Below, piece after piece: positions 63,101 through 64,000 of a DNA stretch of 64,000 bases (its first letter is position 1; each line of letters starts with the position of its first letter). Source of the DNA: Lederbergia citrisecunda (GTDB taxonomy: Bacteria; Bacillota; Bacilli; Bacillales; Bacillaceae_C); NCBI RefSeq assembly GCF_018343695.1, contig NZ_JAGYPJ010000001.1, positions 1,313,001-1,377,000 of the forward strand, in the 5' to 3' direction. The notes beneath the pieces are model-generated. The model was not told the origin of the DNA. It saw only the letters and a list, made by a program, of their open reading frames with translations, and did not search any database. The translations under genes were made by a program, and so were the position numbers.

Positions 63101-64000
63101 CACTTATTCCAACCGTAGTTAATATTGGTACCCACATCATATTAGGATTTTTTCCTGTAAATTTTCTTGTTGAAAAAATGGATTTTTTATTCACAGACAA
63201 GGCTCCTTTTATATGCATTGTCCATAGTGGACATTTTTATTGTTTGTAGTAAATTATCCTTTATTACTGCCAACATTTTCATAGCTAACATATATTTCTT
63301 TAACATGGTATGATATTATCCATAAGGAATTGGAAAGAGGAGTTGTATGAATGGAGAGAAAATTACATACTGCTACATTTGCAGGAGGCTGTTTTTGGTG
63401 TATGGTAAAACCATTTGACCAATGGGATGGAATTGAGAGTGTAATTTCTGGCTATATGGGGGGCCATCTTGAAAACCCAACATACGAAGATGTAAAAACT
63501 GGAGAATCCGGCCATTATGAGGTCGTTCAAATCACATATGATCCAAAAGTTTTTTCATATGAACAATTATTAGAAATTTATTGGCAACAAATTGATCCAA
63601 CTGACGCCGAAGGACAATTTCAAGATCGAGGTTCTTCCTATCGTACCGCGATATTTTACCAAGACAATGAACAAAAAACGGCTGCTGAATTATCAAAAGA
63701 AAAGCTAGCTTCAAGCGGCAAATTTCAAAAGCCCATCGTTACTGAAATCTTGCCAGCTCAAACTTTTTACATAGCTGAAGATTATCACCAAGATTTTTAT
63801 AAGAAAAATAAAGCTGAGTATTTAGCAGATAGAGAAAAATCAGGTAGGGATGAATTTATAAAAAAGCACTGGTAATAAAATTGTCTTGCTTTTCTGTATA
63901 AGATAAAAAATGCGTTATTAAAACCATGCACTTTTATTAAAGTAAGGTGAAGAAAAACAAGACGTTTTCTTCACCTTACTTTATCTGCATAATCAATCGA

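Overview
The window is AT-rich DNA from an endospore-forming member of the Bacillaceae (Bacillus sensu lato). The evidence is strong AGGAGG-type ribosome binding sites, frequent TTG and GTG starts, a CwlJ-type cortex hydrolase, a spore-coat-like polysaccharide cluster, a Bacillus-type cytochrome bd operon with a CydS-like peptide, and small Bacillus proteins such as a YbxH-like one. I do not assign a species. No tRNA, rRNA or CRISPR array was found.

Bases 1 to about 24,200 form a defence and mobility island with many broken genes. From the left: a partial unknown gene and a phospholipase-D-fold nuclease; two decayed genes of unknown function; a decayed integrase; an AbiTii-domain protein translationally coupled to a tiny membrane protein that repeats its terminal motif; a second, frameshifted integrase; an unknown 121-residue protein downstream of a caspase-like protease gene that carries one in-frame TGA; about 1.2 kb of hairpin-rich non-coding DNA; a tandem pair of dynamin-like GTPases; a broken YdbC/PC4-like gene; and a complete type I restriction-modification operon. 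That operon runs AbiEi-like regulator, hsdM, hsdS, prrC, hsdR. The gene between hsdS and hsdR matches PrrC, the anticodon nuclease that backs up type I restriction in the E. coli EcoprrI system, and HsdS carries an EcoR124-like TAEL spacer repeat. A decayed serine resolvase closes the island. Two related 47-base hairpin repeats, in the same orientation, lie at 8,981 and 24,124 and bracket the dynamin and type I block.

Bases 24,400 to 64,000 look like ordinary chromosome. They hold a trehalose operon (phosphotrehalase plus a one-piece IIA-IIB-IIC permease frameshifted at a G tract), ABC exporters, an O-acyltransferase/DHHW/DUF4358 cluster, and a cytochrome bd operon with a Rex-type operator and two small membrane peptides. 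Next come a stand-alone FtsH paralogue and a spore-polysaccharide-like cluster (kinases, glycosyltransferase, UDP-glucose dehydrogenase, UTP-glucose-1-phosphate uridylyltransferase). The rest includes cwlJ, exoA, metA of the acetyl-transferring type, a transglutaminase lipoprotein, a heterodimeric ABC exporter, a polysaccharide deacetylase and msrA. Three diverged copies of a dispersed intergenic repeat occur in this half.

The most promising material for undescribed biology is the AbiTii and membrane-peptide pair, the caspase and 121-residue pair, and the PrrC-guarded type I operon with its AbiEi-like leader gene. Several genes are broken by single-base changes. These could be real decay or assembly errors, and read-level checks would decide.
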